Source: Dyadobacter linearis (lineage in GTDB: Bacteria; Bacteroidota; Bacteroidia; Cytophagales; Spirosomataceae). From it: 64,000 nucleotides of DNA. The notes below the pieces were generated by a model. That model saw only the letters and a list, made by a program, of their open reading frames with translations, made no database searches and was not told where the DNA came from. The translations under genes were made by a program, and so were the position numbers. The stretch spans positions 434,001 through 498,000 of the forward strand of contig NZ_CAJRAU010000004.1 of NCBI RefSeq assembly GCF_907165045.1, in the 5' to 3' direction. How positions within the stretch are numbered: the stretch's first letter is position 1; each line of letters begins with the position of its first letter. This document shows positions 1 to 9,570 of the stretch, in pieces.

Positions 1-32
1 CAACACCCCACTAATCCAAATCTCCCCTTTTG

Positions 33-1508
33 ATGAATCCCTATATTTCGCTGGTTATCCTGATTGTCTATTTCGGAATGCTGATTACAGTGTCGATCTA
101 CACTTCCAGGGGGGCGGATACCAATACTTTTTTTACCGCAAATCGCCAGTCGCCTTGGTACCTGGTGGCTTTCGGGATGATCGGGACTTCGCTTTCGGGG
201 GTAACGTTCGTTTCGGTTCCGGGGGCTGTCGCCAATATTCAGTTTTCCTATTTTCAGGTAGTTATCGGCTATATTCTGGGCTATCTGGTGATCGGTACCG
301 TGTTAATGCCGCTTTATTACCGGCTCAATCTGATCTCTATCTATTCTTATCTCGAACAGCGTTTTGGTTTTTGGTCTTATAAAACAGGCTCCGGTTTTTT
401 TCTCCTATCACGCACAATCGGTTCAGCAGTAAGGTTATATGTCGCTGCGCAGGTATTGCAGTTGGCACTTTTCAAGCCACTTGGCGTCCCCTTCGAAGTG
501 GCGGTAGCGATCACCATTTTCCTGATCTGGATCTATACTTTTAAAGGCGGGGTGAAAACGATCATCGTCACAGATACACTTCAAACCTTTTTCCTGATCA
601 CAGCTGTAATTCTAACAATTGTTCTAGTTTCCAAGGAATTGAATCTCAAAGGAATAGGCGATATCTGGAATGCTGTGGACACCAGTAAATATTCGCGCAT
701 TTTCTATTGGGATATTAATGATCCGAAGAACTTCTTCAAACAGTTTTTTGCCGGCGTATTTATAGCCATTGTGATGACCGGGCTTGACCAGGATCTAATG
801 CAGAAGAACCTTACCTGCAAGAATATTGGCGAGGCGCAGAAGAATATGTTCTGGTTTACAGTGGTTTTGGTAATCGTCAATTTCCTGTTCCTCTCACTCG
901 GTGCGCTGCTTTACGTATATGCAGAAGCGCAGGGTATTCCGGCTACAGCGAGAACGGACGATTTTTACCCGATGCTTGCTTTAAATCATCTTGGCCTGGT
1001 TGTGGGGATTACTTTCCTGCTCGGAATCACGGCCGCCACTTACGCCAGCTCCGATTCCGCGCTCACCGCATTGACTACCGCTTTTTGCATTGATTTTATG
1101 GAAATTGAGAAGAGGCCCGAGGAGAAAAGATCTACGATCAAGTTTTGGGTCCACATCATGTTCTCAGTGATATTCTATCTGGTGATTCTAATCTTTAACC
1201 GCCTCAATAACAAGGAAGTGATCACCGCAGTATTCGATCTGGCAGGCTACACCTATGGGCCGCTGCTCGGACTTTTTGCCTTCGGAGCATTCCTGAAAAC
1301 ACAGGTGAAAGATCGCTGGGTACCATTAGTATGCATTCTTGCGCCGATATTGACTTATATTATCAATGATCACTCGGCAGAATGGTTCAACGGTTACAAG
1401 TTCGGTTTTGAAAGGCTGATTATCAACGGGCTCATTACATTCACCGGTCTTTGGCTGCTGCGCGATTCGAGACATGTAAATGCTGACCGCTACACCTCAG
1501 CTAAATAG
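33..1508 (+). CDS. sodium:solute symporter (SSS family)
   Basis: Integral inner-membrane transporter of the solute:sodium symporter family, expected to couple Na+ entry to uptake of a small solute; the substrate cannot be read from the sequence. The 491-residue protein is hydrophobic throughout with about 13 likely membrane spans. It opens with the family-typical first span and a loop ending ADTNTFFTANR, followed by SPWYLVAFGMIGTSLSGVTF, the conserved SSS second helix. A TTG lies directly upstream in frame at 30, but the ATG at 33 is preferred. It stands alone: nothing legible precedes it in the window and about 300 bases follow before the next gene. Family call firm, substrate unknown. Confidence 0.9.
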   Translation: MNPYISLVILIVYFGMLITVSIYTSRGADTNTFFTANRQSPWYLVAFGMIGTSLSGVTFVSVPGAVANIQFSYFQVVIGYILGYLVIGTVLMPLYYRLNLISIYSYLEQRFGFWSYKTGSGFFLLSRTIGSAVRLYVAAQVLQLALFKPLGVPFEVAVAITIFLIWIYTFKGGVKTIIVTDTLQTFFLITAVILTIVLVSKELNLKGIGDIWNAVDTSKYSRIFYWDINDPKNFFKQFFAGVFIAIVMTGLDQDLMQKNLTCKNIGEAQKNMFWFTVVLVIVNFLFLSLGALLYVYAEAQGIPATARTDDFYPMLALNHLGLVVGITFLLGITAATYASSDSALTALTTAFCIDFMEIEKRPEEKRSTIKFWVHIMFSVIFYLVILIFNRLNNKEVITAVFDLAGYTYGPLLGLFAFGAFLKTQVKDRWVPLVCILAPILTYIINDHSAEWFNGYKFGFERLIINGLITFTGLWLLRDSRHVNADRYTSAK

Positions 1509-1600
1509 CCTGCTGGCTATCACTAAAATGGTCTCCGGTGCAAGGCGGCAGAGAATAAATTTAAGATTTGCTGTAACCTTTTCAAACGTTCGCTTTTAAA

Positions 1601-1627
1601 TTGATTGTTCGCTACCGAACAGAATCA
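1601..1627. other. imperfect hairpin downstream of the symporter
   Basis: The arms TTGATTGTTCG and CGAAC-AG-AATCAA form a stem with a two-base bulge and a CTAC loop. There is no clear T-tract on the plus strand, so it may be a weak terminator, an mRNA 3' end or chance. The rest of the 1509-1804 gap is AT-rich and shows no other recognisable element. Confidence 0.3.
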
Positions 1628-1804
1628 AAAAGTCTTGCAGGCAGCATTTGAGATACGAGGATTAATTTTAAGTATCTATAAATCAATAAATTAAGGAGGA
1701 ATTCTTCTGGAATGTAGACTAGAAATTTAAAAAGTGGCACGTGCTTTTTTAGTATGAGGTCAACCATGCAGATGTATGGTACCAACTTTAAATAGCTATT
1801 AGCC

Positions 1805-2200
1805 ATGAAAATTTCAATCGTATCAAACCTGTTCTGCGCCATTGCGCTCACTTTGTCACTTGCATCATTTACAACTGACAAGAAAAAAAATCTCGAAGAA
1901 AAAGAAGCGAATGCAGTAGCTTTCGACGCTGGCCTTTACAGAATTTCGGATACTAACAAGGTAAGACTATCTGTAAACAAAAGCCCGAATGACAGGATAA
2001 AGGTAGTTGTGAAAGACAAGGTAGGAAATGTATATTACTCGGAGGTATTCGAGGACAGCAACTCAAAATACCGCAGGGTATTCAACCTTGACGAAATGCA
2101 GGACGGGACTTATTATTTTGAAATGCATAACAAAAGCAAAAAACTGATCAAAGAAGTGCAGATAGAAAGCAGCAGCGAAAAAACGATCTCATTGCTGTAA
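1805..2200 (+). CDS. small secreted protein of unknown function
   Basis: 131 residues. An N-terminal signal peptide is visible: MKIS, then a hydrophobic stretch up to about residue 23 (LCAIALTLSLAS-like), followed by a highly charged segment (DKKKNLEEKEAN). The mature part looks like a short beta-sandwich, with alternating hydrophobic strands such as KVRLSV, IKVVVKDKVGNVYYSEVF and GTYYFEM. This resembles small DUF3244-like periplasmic proteins of Bacteroidota, but the resemblance is by style and not a confirmed match. It is a single gene followed immediately by a strong bidirectional terminator. Function unknown. Confidence 0.7.
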   Translation: MKISIVSNLFCAIALTLSLASFTTDKKKNLEEKEANAVAFDAGLYRISDTNKVRLSVNKSPNDRIKVVVKDKVGNVYYSEVFEDSNSKYRRVFNLDEMQDGTYYFEMHNKSKKLIKEVQIESSSEKTISLL

Positions 2201-2214
2201 TGTGATCTTTGCAG

Positions 2215-2255
2215 AACGAAAAAATCCTGACTTACTCAGCCAGGATTTTTTCGTT
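2215..2255. terminator. bidirectional Rho-independent terminator
   Basis: Perfect 15-bp inverted repeat: AACGAAAAAATCCTG at 2215-2229 and its complement at 2241-2255, with an 11-base loop. The A-rich outer stem gives a U-run on both strands, so it can end both the small secreted protein gene and the convergent alkyltransferase-like gene, whose stop codon it touches. Confidence 0.85.
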
Positions 2256-2587
2256 TATAATAACTCCTTCTCAGGATCCCAGAAGTATTCCTTCCAATTC
2301 TGGATCTTATGGTTTTTGATTGTAGCGCCCTCGCTTTCCAGCCTTTCCTGCATGGTTGTAGGAGTTTCAAAAAGTGCCCTGGCGCTTAGCTCGCCCTGGC
2401 TATTCACCACCCGATGTGCCGGAATATCCTGGTGGGTATAGCTGCTGCCCATTGCCCAGCCTACAATCCTGGCGCCTCTGTTATTGCCGAGGTATTTGGC
2501 AATCGCACCATAGGAGGTAGCGCGGCCGGCAGGAATCTGACGAACTACATCATATACGTCATTGAAAAATGCATTATCCTTTTTCAT
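2255..2587 (-). CDS. alkyltransferase-like (ATL) DNA-binding protein, MGMT family without catalytic Cys
   Basis: 110 residues, the short single-domain length typical of ATL proteins. It carries the MGMT DNA-binding elements: [10 protein letters not shown] with the base-flipping region, GARIVGWAM with the arginine finger near R40, and the active-site loop. The methyl-acceptor motif PCHR reads PAHR (P56-A57-H58-R59), so the protein cannot remove alkyl groups. Known ATLs with Trp or Ala at this position bind O6-alkylguanine and hand the lesion to nucleotide excision repair; that role is inferred here. The start was moved to the ATG at 2587, which gives the family N-terminus and a 14-base overlap with the end of the upstream DUF3109 gene, suggesting translational coupling. 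Confidence 0.85.
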   Translation of the reverse strand: MKKDNAFFNDVYDVVRQIPAGRATSYGAIAKYLGNNRGARIVGWAMGSSYTHQDIPAHRVVNSQGELSARALFETPTTMQERLESEGATIKNHKIQNWKEYFWDPEKELL

Positions 2588-3164
2588 TCGCTCTTGCGTC
2601 CTGACGTTCGTCGATCTCGCGGCTGAGTTGACCATACCATTCAGGCCCATAAGCACGGATCAGCGGCTCTTTCAAAAATTGATAAACCGGTACGCCAAGT
2701 TGCTTACCCAAGTCACAGGCCGGGCTGCATATTGACCAGCGGTCGTAGTTAAGCGCGTGAAATTCGTCGTATTTAGTTACTCTGATCGGATATAAGTGGC
2801 AGGAAATCGGCTTTTTGTAACCAATTTTTCCGTCAAGATATGCGGCCTCGATTCCACATTTCAAAATGCCTTTTTGGTCATAAATTGCATAAGCGCATTC
2901 GCGGCCGTCAATAATAGGAGTGACGAAATCGCCGTCGAAGTCTTGTGTGGACGTACCTTGTTCCGCAATTGCCTTTTTGCCTTCTTCCGAAAGATAGGGT
3001 TCTACCATCGGATAAATTTCATCCAGGATTGCTACTTCTGCTTCATCCAGCGGAGCACCCGAATCTCCTTCAACACAACAAGCGCCTTTGCATTTTTCAA
3101 GATTGCAAACAAAGAGCTGGTCTTCGATATCATCACTGATACAGGTGTGATCAATTAAAATCAT
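2574..3164 (-). CDS. DUF3109 family cysteine-rich protein
   Basis: 196 residues with a DUF3109-like pattern: early cysteines C8 and C20-x4-C25-x3-CC29/30 (motif [11 protein letters not shown]), then [24 protein letters not shown] and ICSPACDLG. The density and spacing of cysteines suggest metal or Fe-S cluster binding, as in related zinc/iron-chelating cysteine-cluster proteins; this is inference. No signal peptide, so cytoplasmic. It overlaps the downstream ATL gene by 14 bases and starts 5 bases after the transglycosylase stop, so all three probably share a transcript. Biological role unknown. Confidence 0.8.
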   Translation of the reverse strand: MILIDHTCISDDIEDQLFVCNLEKCKGACCVEGDSGAPLDEAEVAILDEIYPMVEPYLSEEGKKAIAEQGTSTQDFDGDFVTPIIDGRECAYAIYDQKGILKCGIEAAYLDGKIGYKKPISCHLYPIRVTKYDEFHALNYDRWSICSPACDLGKQLGVPVYQFLKEPLIRAYGPEWYGQLSREIDERQDARANEKG

Positions 3165-3169
3165 ATTTC

Positions 3170-5653
3170 CTACTGCTGAGGTATTTTAAGCTTTTGTCCA
3201 ACCATAACACTGTTTCCGGACATATTGTTTAATTTCTTGATGTCTTCAATATTGGTGCGGTAAGTTTGCGCAATTCTGAAAAGCGTTTCGCCTGCCGCAA
3301 CCGTGTGCGTCTGAGCGCCCCTGCTAATGCTCTGGTTCACCCGCTCGTCAGTCGACGGGTTACCTGCTTCCCGCTTCACTTTCAGGCGCTGCCCCGACTT
3401 TAATCTGTCAGAATTGCCCAGGTTATTCAATTCCAGCAGCTCTTTCACCGAAAGACCATATGCCTTTGAAATACTGTAAAACGTTTGGCCGCCCTCAACA
3501 ATATGAAATTCACTCTCAGGATTTACCGAACGTCTTGTTTGCTCTTTTACCTCCTCGGGAGTCCGGAAAGTTTCCGCTGGTGCAGTGCGCGTTACTTCGA
3601 TTTTCTCAGGAGCTGATCTTTCAGGAGCAGTTTTAGCCGCAACTGTCTCATTAACAACCGCTGTTTCCTGACCTGCTTTGCCGACGATCAGTTTTTGTCC
3701 GGTCGAAAGGCGCGTCTGGCTGCTTCTGTTGTTCAATTCGAGAAGTTCTCTCAATGATAAATTGTATTTACTGGCTATTCCAAAATAGGTATCGCCTGAC
3801 ACAACTGTATGTGTTTGAGCACTTGTACTCACTTCGGAAGATGAAGTGCCGGCAGCTCGTTCCCTTGCAGCTCTTTCTTCCGCAGCCGCCCGCTGGCGAG
3901 CATATACAGAGGTTGAAGCAGCAGTACTGCGGGTCTCATTTGGTGTAATTACTTTCGAAGGCGAACCCGCCTTTGCAACCGGCCGCTCTTCTTCAACTGA
4001 TTTAAAGGAAGTATCCTCAGAGTCTTGTGTAATGATCACGACCCGTTCGTCATTTTCCACCATTGCCGGCTTTTTGGCAGCCTCGGCCGATCCGCCGACA
4101 GCTACGGAAGGTACCGCAGCACTCACCGAAGGTACGGGAATGGAGGCGGCTGGCTCGGCGGTTCTGGTTTCAGCAGGAGCAGCTGCTTCTGTTTTTTCAA
4201 CCAATACCGGCGTGTATTTTTTCCGCCCCGACGGTTTATCAGGAATCGTATTAGCAGCAGTAACCGGCGTTTTCTCCGTAACCACAGCAACCACTGAATC
4301 CTTTTTCACGGGAGGAGTAGCTTGCGGGGGAGCGATAATTTCGATCGGCTGTTTCTTTGGACGTTTTTTTGTCAGGAATAATACCTGCCCCGTTTCAATA
4401 GGATAGTTGCGGCTGGTTGTGCGGTTGTATTTCAAAAGATTTACCAGGCGCAGACCATATTGCTGTGATACGCTATGCCAGGTATCTCCCGGCCGTGCTG
4501 TGTGGAATGGGGTGGATGCTTTTTTATGCTTTCGGGCCAGATAGTAAACTTTTCCGGGGATAAGCTGCATTTCAGCCTGCATATCATTGTACCGCATAAA
4601 TTTCGGTGCCCGCATTCCTCCTGCCTTTGCAAGTGTTTTTGGCTTGGAGCCCGGCGTAGCCTCTATACCTTTTAGCCCGTTGATCTCATACAATGCAGGA
4701 CTTTGGGAAGGCGGCGATGTTCTTTTCAGTACAGGATAGCCGGTATCTTCATATACAGACGCCACCGCAGTTTGTTGTGGAGGCAAAGATAGCTTTTCAC
4801 GAACAGCCGCTACCTGAGCGGTAGGAACGGGGATTGTCAGAAGATACTCCCGATCTGACGGTATCTTGCCATCGGCCAGCCACCTGTTGTAATTTTTCAA
4901 CTCTATTGCAGGAATACCCAGTGAGCTCGCTACTTCGTCCAGCGTTTTGCCTTTACCGAAGTCCGACTCCATTAATACATACGCACTGGCAGATTTGTAG
5001 CGCTCAATACCCGCTTCCAATGCAATTTTGTGCGCAAAGAAGCGGAGCATATACCGGTCTGTTTTAGACGTCAGCGTTACTTCCCGGGCATAAGCCCAGC
5101 TCGCAGGGATAATTTTTTTTACACCACCCGCACCCTGGTAATAGGAGTAAAGTGTTGTGACCCAGTTATTAAACTGCTGGTTATTTTTTTTCAGGTACCA
5201 CGCCGCTGCGTGTGTCGAGGCGCTGATATTCTTTCTTTCGTCGATCGTATCATCCACTCTCAAGTTCAATTCACGTGCAGTTTCCGGTTTGAATTGCCAG
5301 TAACCCACTGCATTTGATGTAGATATGACATCCGGGCGGAATGAGCTTTCCTGAACTGCCAGATATTTGAAGTCAATAGGTACCTCTTCATCCATCAATA
5401 TTCCCTCCACGATAGGAAAGTGAAGTATTGCCCGATCCATTTTTTCTTCCCAAAATTTCTTGTTACTCATCAGGCTCTTAACATCCTCTTCGATCAGGTT
5501 TTGTGCATTTCTGTCAAATTTGACGGTTATACCACCAAATGAAACGCTGGCTGGGATTTCGGGAGTTTGCGCAAATACTGCGTTTGTCACAGTCAGTGAC
5601 AGAAGCAATGCGGCTGTTAAGTACTTGATGTTATTAATGAAAGTTCTGGCCAT
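3170..5653 (-). CDS. LysM-repeat lytic transglycosylase (MltD-like)
   Basis: 827 residues, secreted. There is a signal peptide to about residue 29 ([18 protein letters not shown]). An SLT lytic transglycosylase domain lies at roughly 75-220, with the catalytic Glu in AVQESSFRP (E102) and the follow-on motif [14 protein letters not shown]. One divergent LysM at about 380-430 ([14 protein letters not shown]) is followed by a Pro/Ala/Thr-rich linker of about 180 residues and three clear C-terminal LysM repeats near 613-657, 715-760 and 782-825, each with a G-[DQE]-T core and an LxxLN motif. It should cleave peptidoglycan to anhydromuropeptides in the periplasm. The long linker is longer than in E. 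coli MltD and may span the periplasm. Confidence 0.92.
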   Translation of the reverse strand: MARTFINNIKYLTAALLLSLTVTNAVFAQTPEIPASVSFGGITVKFDRNAQNLIEEDVKSLMSNKKFWEEKMDRAILHFPIVEGILMDEEVPIDFKYLAVQESSFRPDVISTSNAVGYWQFKPETARELNLRVDDTIDERKNISASTHAAAWYLKKNNQQFNNWVTTLYSYYQGAGGVKKIIPASWAYAREVTLTSKTDRYMLRFFAHKIALEAGIERYKSASAYVLMESDFGKGKTLDEVASSLGIPAIELKNYNRWLADGKIPSDREYLLTIPVPTAQVAAVREKLSLPPQQTAVASVYEDTGYPVLKRTSPPSQSPALYEINGLKGIEATPGSKPKTLAKAGGMRAPKFMRYNDMQAEMQLIPGKVYYLARKHKKASTPFHTARPGDTWHSVSQQYGLRLVNLLKYNRTTSRNYPIETGQVLFLTKKRPKKQPIEIIAPPQATPPVKKDSVVAVVTEKTPVTAANTIPDKPSGRKKYTPVLVEKTEAAAPAETRTAEPAASIPVPSVSAAVPSVAVGGSAEAAKKPAMVENDERVVIITQDSEDTSFKSVEEERPVAKAGSPSKVITPNETRSTAASTSVYARQRAAAEERAARERAAGTSSSEVSTSAQTHTVVSGDTYFGIASKYNLSLRELLELNNRSSQTRLSTGQKLIVGKAGQETAVVNETVAAKTAPERSAPEKIEVTRTAPAETFRTPEEVKEQTRRSVNPESEFHIVEGGQTFYSISKAYGLSVKELLELNNLGNSDRLKSGQRLKVKREAGNPSTDERVNQSISRGAQTHTVAAGETLFRIAQTYRTNIEDIKKLNNMSGNSVMVGQKLKIPQQ

Positions 5654-5683
5654 AAATGTTTGGTACTTGGCTTACTGGTGTGC

Positions 5684-6325
5684 TTAAATTTTCTGAAGTA
5701 TCATTAAACCGTCCCGGATCGGGAGCAGAATATTGGAAACCCGGCTGTCTTCGTGGACCATTTTGTTAAAGTCCAGTAACGCCTGGGTGTCTTTGTCTAT
5801 TTTAATACCGGGCTGAACTACCTTTCCGCTCCACAGTACATTGTCGGCTATAATGAAACCGCCGCTCCTGACCTTTTCAAGACAAAGCTCAAAATAAGAA
5901 GAATAATTAATTTTATCCGCATCGATGAATACCAGGTCAAAAGTATCGTGAAGCCCCGGAAGTATGTCCAGGGCATTCCCGATTATATATTCGATCGAAG
6001 TTGAAAAAGAAGTGCTTTCGAAAAATTTACGGGTAAAAGTTTCGAGCTCTTCATTGATGTCAATGGTGGTGATCTTACCGCCGGGTTGCAATCCTTCACA
6101 AAGGCAAAGTGCCGAGTAACCCGTGTAGGTTCCGATTTCCAGGATCCGGTCAGGCCTGATCATTTTAGAAATCATGGATAAAAACCGGCCCTGTAAATGT
6201 CCCGAGAGCATGCGAGGATTGAGAATGTTGGCGTGGGTCTCCCGATTCAAAGACCTCAGCAAGTCACTCTCATTTTCCGTATGCATCACGGAATACTCCT
6301 CTATTTCCTCTGCCAAAAACTTCAT
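5684..6325 (-). CDS. class I SAM-dependent O-methyltransferase (methyltransferase family 3)
   Basis: 213 residues, close to the usual size of cation-dependent catechol/caffeoyl-CoA-type O-methyltransferases. The SAM-binding motif I is ILEIGTYTGYSALCL, motif II follows at ITTIDINEE, and the metal/catalytic region is FDLVFIDADK followed by FIIADNVLWSG. The N-terminal SGHLQGRF matches the family lead-in, which supports the start at 6325. The substrate is unknown. It lies 30 bases upstream of the transglycosylase gene on the same strand and 34 bases after rfbA, so it may be the middle of a longer minus-strand transcript. Confidence 0.88.
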   Translation of the reverse strand: MKFLAEEIEEYSVMHTENESDLLRSLNRETHANILNPRMLSGHLQGRFLSMISKMIRPDRILEIGTYTGYSALCLCEGLQPGGKITTIDINEELETFTRKFFESTSFSTSIEYIIGNALDILPGLHDTFDLVFIDADKINYSSYFELCLEKVRSGGFIIADNVLWSGKVVQPGIKIDKDTQALLDFNKMVHEDSRVSNILLPIRDGLMILQKI

Positions 6326-6359
6326 TTATTTGTCCGGACAAATGCAAAAATCAGCGTTT

Positions 6360-7226
6360 TCAGCTGTTTGCAACAATGCGTTCAAGATAGGTACCATACC
6401 CGCTTTTAACGAGCGGCTTGGCAATTTCGCGTAACTGGTCTGCATTAATAAAGCCCATTCTGTAAGCGATCTCCTCAATGCAACCGACCTTCAAGCCCTG
6501 GCGCTCTTCGATAACCTGCACAAACTGACCAGCTTGCATTAACGATTGGAAAGTGCCGGTATCTAGCCAGGCAGTTCCTCTGTTTAATACACCAACTTTC
6601 AATTTGCCGCGTTCCAGGTACACCCGATTTACGTCTGTAATTTCCAGTTCTCCACGTGGTGATGGTGGTATTGTTTTCGCTATCTCGACTACATCGTTAT
6701 CATAGAAATACAGTCCTGGTACCGCGTAGTTTGACTTTGGCGTTACCGGTTTTTCTTCAATTGACAATACATTATTTGATTTGTCAAATTCCACAACACC
6801 GTAGCGTTCAGGATCATGTACCTGATAAGCGAATATGACGCCGCCGTCGGGATCATTGTTGGATTGAAGAAGCTGCGAAAGTCCCGAGCCGTAGAAAATG
6901 TTATCACCGAGAATCAAAGCAACTTTTTCTTTGCCAATAAATTCCTCACCGATGATAAATGCCTGTGCAAGTCCGTCAGGGCTAGGCTGTACGGCGTAGG
7001 TGAATTCGCATCCAAGCCGGCTTCCGTCACCCAGCAACTTTTCGAAATGCGGGAGATCGTGTGGGGTTGAAATGATCAGAATCTCACGAATTCCCGCCAG
7101 CATCAGAATGGAAAGCGGATAATAGATCATCGGCTTGTCGTAAACGGGCATAAGCTGCTTACTAACCGCCAATGTTAATGGGTGCAATCTGGTTCCGGAT
7201 CCGCCGGCCAATATAATGCCTTTCAT
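6360..7226 (-). CDS. rfbA: glucose-1-phosphate thymidylyltransferase
   Basis: 288 residues, the normal RfbA/RmlA length. The nucleotide-binding signature [11 protein letters not shown] begins at residue 8 and is followed by [28 protein letters not shown] and [10 protein letters not shown] are also family motifs. It makes dTDP-glucose from dTTP and glucose-1-phosphate, the first step toward dTDP-rhamnose and other deoxysugars of surface polysaccharide. It lies downstream of rfbB with a 58-base gap. The later dTDP-rhamnose genes rfbC and rfbD are not in the window. Confidence 0.95.
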   Translation of the reverse strand: MKGIILAGGSGTRLHPLTLAVSKQLMPVYDKPMIYYPLSILMLAGIREILIISTPHDLPHFEKLLGDGSRLGCEFTYAVQPSPDGLAQAFIIGEEFIGKEKVALILGDNIFYGSGLSQLLQSNNDPDGGVIFAYQVHDPERYGVVEFDKSNNVLSIEEKPVTPKSNYAVPGLYFYDNDVVEIAKTIPPSPRGELEITDVNRVYLERGKLKVGVLNRGTAWLDTGTFQSLMQAGQFVQVIEERQGLKVGCIEEIAYRMGFINADQLREIAKPLVKSGYGTYLERIVANS

Positions 7227-7284
7227 AAGTTTGTTTTCGTTGTGAAACGTTGGAGTATCTTTTGTACGGGACGCGCAGTACCGA

Positions 7285-8340
7285 CTACCTGTCCGAATAC
7301 ATTTCGGTATAGTATTTCTGGTAAGAACCTGAGGTTACGTTATCCAGCCACTCCTCGTTTTGAAGATACCAGTCTACCGTTCTTTCCAGACCTTCTGCGA
7401 ATTGAAGGGAAGGTTTCCAGCCCAGTTCGTTCGAAAGTTTTGTAGCGTCGATCGCATAGCGCAGATCGTGGCCCGCGCGGTCGGTTACGTAAGTGATCTG
7501 CTTTTCGGTTTCACCTTTTTCGCGGCCGAGTTTCTCGTCCATGATGGAGCAAAGCAGCAATACTAGGTCAATGTTCTTCCATTCGTTGTGGCCGCCGATA
7601 TTATAAGTTTCGCCATTCACGCCGTCATGGAAAATCACGTCGATTGCTCTTGCGTGGTCTTCAACAAAAAGCCAGTCCCGGATATTTTCGCCTTTTCCGT
7701 AAACCGGAAGTGGTCTTTTCTGGATGATATTGTGGATCATCAGCGGAATCAGCTTTTCAGGAAAATGGTTTGGGCCGTAGTTATTGGAGCAATTTGAAAT
7801 AACAACTGGAAGCTTGTAAGTATTATGGTAAGCCCGCACAAAGTGGTCAGAAGACGCTTTTGAAGCTGAATAGGGTGAACGCGGGTCGTAGCTGGTTGTT
7901 TCAGTGAAAAACGTCCCCGGATCGTGCAGCTCGCCGTATACTTCATCCGTAGAAACATGGTAGAAACGGTGGCTTGCGAGATCGTCTTTCCACGCTTTTT
8001 TGGCGGAGTTCAGAAGATTGACAGTTCCAACCACATTCGTCATCACAAACGACATCGGATCCGAGATCGAACGGTCAACGTGGCTTTCGGCTGCAAGGTG
8101 AACCACGCCGTGAAAATCGTTTTCGCTGAAAAGCTTTTCAATAAAATCAGCGTCAACAATATCTCCTTTTACAAAAGTATAATTAGGCGCATTTTCAATA
8201 TCCCGCAGGTTTTCAAGATTGCCTGCGTAAGTGAGCGCGTCGAGGTTGTAAATATGATAGTCAGGATGGGAGGTTACGAAGCGGCGTACAACGTGAGAGC
8301 CGATAAAACCGGCGCCGCCTGTGATTAAGATCTTTTTCAT
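7285..8340 (-). CDS. rfbB: dTDP-glucose 4,6-dehydratase
   Basis: 351 residues, extended short-chain dehydrogenase. The NAD-binding [10 protein letters not shown] sits at the N-terminus. The catalytic triad elements are the STDEVYG segment (Thr-Asp-Glu typical of RfbB) and YSASKA (Tyr and Lys of YxxxK). It converts dTDP-glucose to dTDP-4-keto-6-deoxyglucose, directly using the RfbA product. Its start codon abuts the galE stop with no gap, and rfbA follows 58 bases on, so the three form a nucleotide-sugar operon. Confidence 0.95.
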   Translation of the reverse strand: MKKILITGGAGFIGSHVVRRFVTSHPDYHIYNLDALTYAGNLENLRDIENAPNYTFVKGDIVDADFIEKLFSENDFHGVVHLAAESHVDRSISDPMSFVMTNVVGTVNLLNSAKKAWKDDLASHRFYHVSTDEVYGELHDPGTFFTETTSYDPRSPYSASKASSDHFVRAYHNTYKLPVVISNCSNNYGPNHFPEKLIPLMIHNIIQKRPLPVYGKGENIRDWLFVEDHARAIDVIFHDGVNGETYNIGGHNEWKNIDLVLLLCSIMDEKLGREKGETEKQITYVTDRAGHDLRYAIDATKLSNELGWKPSLQFAEGLERTVDWYLQNEEWLDNVTSGSYQKYYTEMYSDR

Positions 8341-9357
8341 TTATTGAGCTGTTATTTTTAATTGCCACTTCCAGGCATCGCGAAGTGCTTCGGCCATGGT
8401 TTTTTCGGCACGCCACTTCATTACATTATTGACTTTATCTGATTGTGCGTAAATCTTCTCCACATCTCCCTCGCGGCGCGGCCCGATCGAATAGTTAAGC
8501 TTCACACCATTTACCTGCTCGAATGTGTTGATCAGTTGCAGTACCGTGTAGCCTTCGCCAGTTCCCACATTGAAAACATCGTAATAGTCAGGTCCGCTTT
8601 CCGATTCGAGCAGCTCCAATGCTTTTACGTGCGCTTTCGCCAGGTCTACCACGTGGATAAAGTCCCGGATACAGGTTCCGTCGGCAGTATCATAGTCGCT
8701 TCCGAAAACGGTAAGTGATGGACGAAGGCCGGCGGCTGTTTGGGTGATAAATGGTACCAGGTTACTCGGAACGCCATTTGGCAGTTCGCCGATCAATGCG
8801 CTTTCGTGCGCCCCGATCGGATTGAAGTAACGAAGGGATATTGCTTTTACGCCGGGCTTGGCATAGATATAGTCACGAATAATATCTTCTCCGATCGCCT
8901 TCGTATTTCCGTAAGGTGAATTGGCGGGCTTTCTTGGGGTTTGTTCGGTTACCGGAATAGCGTCAGGTTGACCGTAAACGGTGCAGGAAGAGGAGAATAC
9001 GAAATTTGGTACATTAAATTCCGTCATCGCCCGCAATAGGACCATCAGGGAAATGAGGTTGTTTTCGTAATAGTTAAGCGGTTTTTCTACCGATTCTCCA
9101 ACTGCTTTATAGGCAGCGAAATGGATCACACCGTCGAACTTCTCTTTTGCAAAAAGCGCCCGTACTTTCTCGGGATCGTTGCAGTCCATTTCGTAGAAAG
9201 GGAAATCCTTGCCGGTGATCTGCTTGATACCTTCGAGAACGCCGAGGTTCGAATTGTACAGATTATCTATAATAACGGGCTCAAACCCTGCTTTGTCCAG
9301 CTCAACAACAGTATGAGAGCCTATGAACCCAGCTCCCCCGGTAACAAGAATTTTCAT
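8341..9357 (-). CDS. galE: UDP-glucose 4-epimerase
   Basis: 338 residues from the ATG at 9357; an in-frame ATG two codons upstream at 9363 is less typical of GalE, which usually starts MKILVTGG. The Rossmann motif [10 protein letters not shown], the SSSCTVYG serine region and SPYGNTK (catalytic Tyr and Lys) are all present, as is the family phrase RYFNPIGAH. It interconverts UDP-glucose and UDP-galactose. It is the first gene of the galE-rfbB-rfbA cluster; the 200-base AT-rich gap upstream must hold the promoter, but no clear consensus was found there. Confidence 0.94.
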   Translation of the reverse strand: MKILVTGGAGFIGSHTVVELDKAGFEPVIIDNLYNSNLGVLEGIKQITGKDFPFYEMDCNDPEKVRALFAKEKFDGVIHFAAYKAVGESVEKPLNYYENNLISLMVLLRAMTEFNVPNFVFSSSCTVYGQPDAIPVTEQTPRKPANSPYGNTKAIGEDIIRDYIYAKPGVKAISLRYFNPIGAHESALIGELPNGVPSNLVPFITQTAAGLRPSLTVFGSDYDTADGTCIRDFIHVVDLAKAHVKALELLESESGPDYYDVFNVGTGEGYTVLQLINTFEQVNGVKLNYSIGPRREGDVEKIYAQSDKVNNVMKWRAEKTMAEALRDAWKWQLKITAQ

Positions 9358-9570
9358 GCCCAAAATCTAGTTTTTTAAAAAATATCGTGAAATGAATGTC
9401 TTTCCAAATCCCTTAAATTTTACAACAAAAAGGAATTTCGGGTATGATAACTAATAAAACTGACTTTAAGGAGGCGCAATTTTTTCCCGGGCAAAAGTAG
9501 AAAATTTGACTTCTATAAAAAAAAAATGTTTTTATTTATCCGTTGGTAGTTAAATGCAGATTTGAGGAAA

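Noticed and set aside
1612..1881. 89-codon minus-strand ORF in the gap after the symporter
   Set aside because: It begins inside the plus-strand secreted-protein gene and has no recognisable features.
3846..4406. 186-codon plus-strand ORF opposite the LysM transglycosylase
   Set aside because: It mirrors the Ala/Pro/Thr-rich linker of the real gene; low-complexity composition and no homology-like features.
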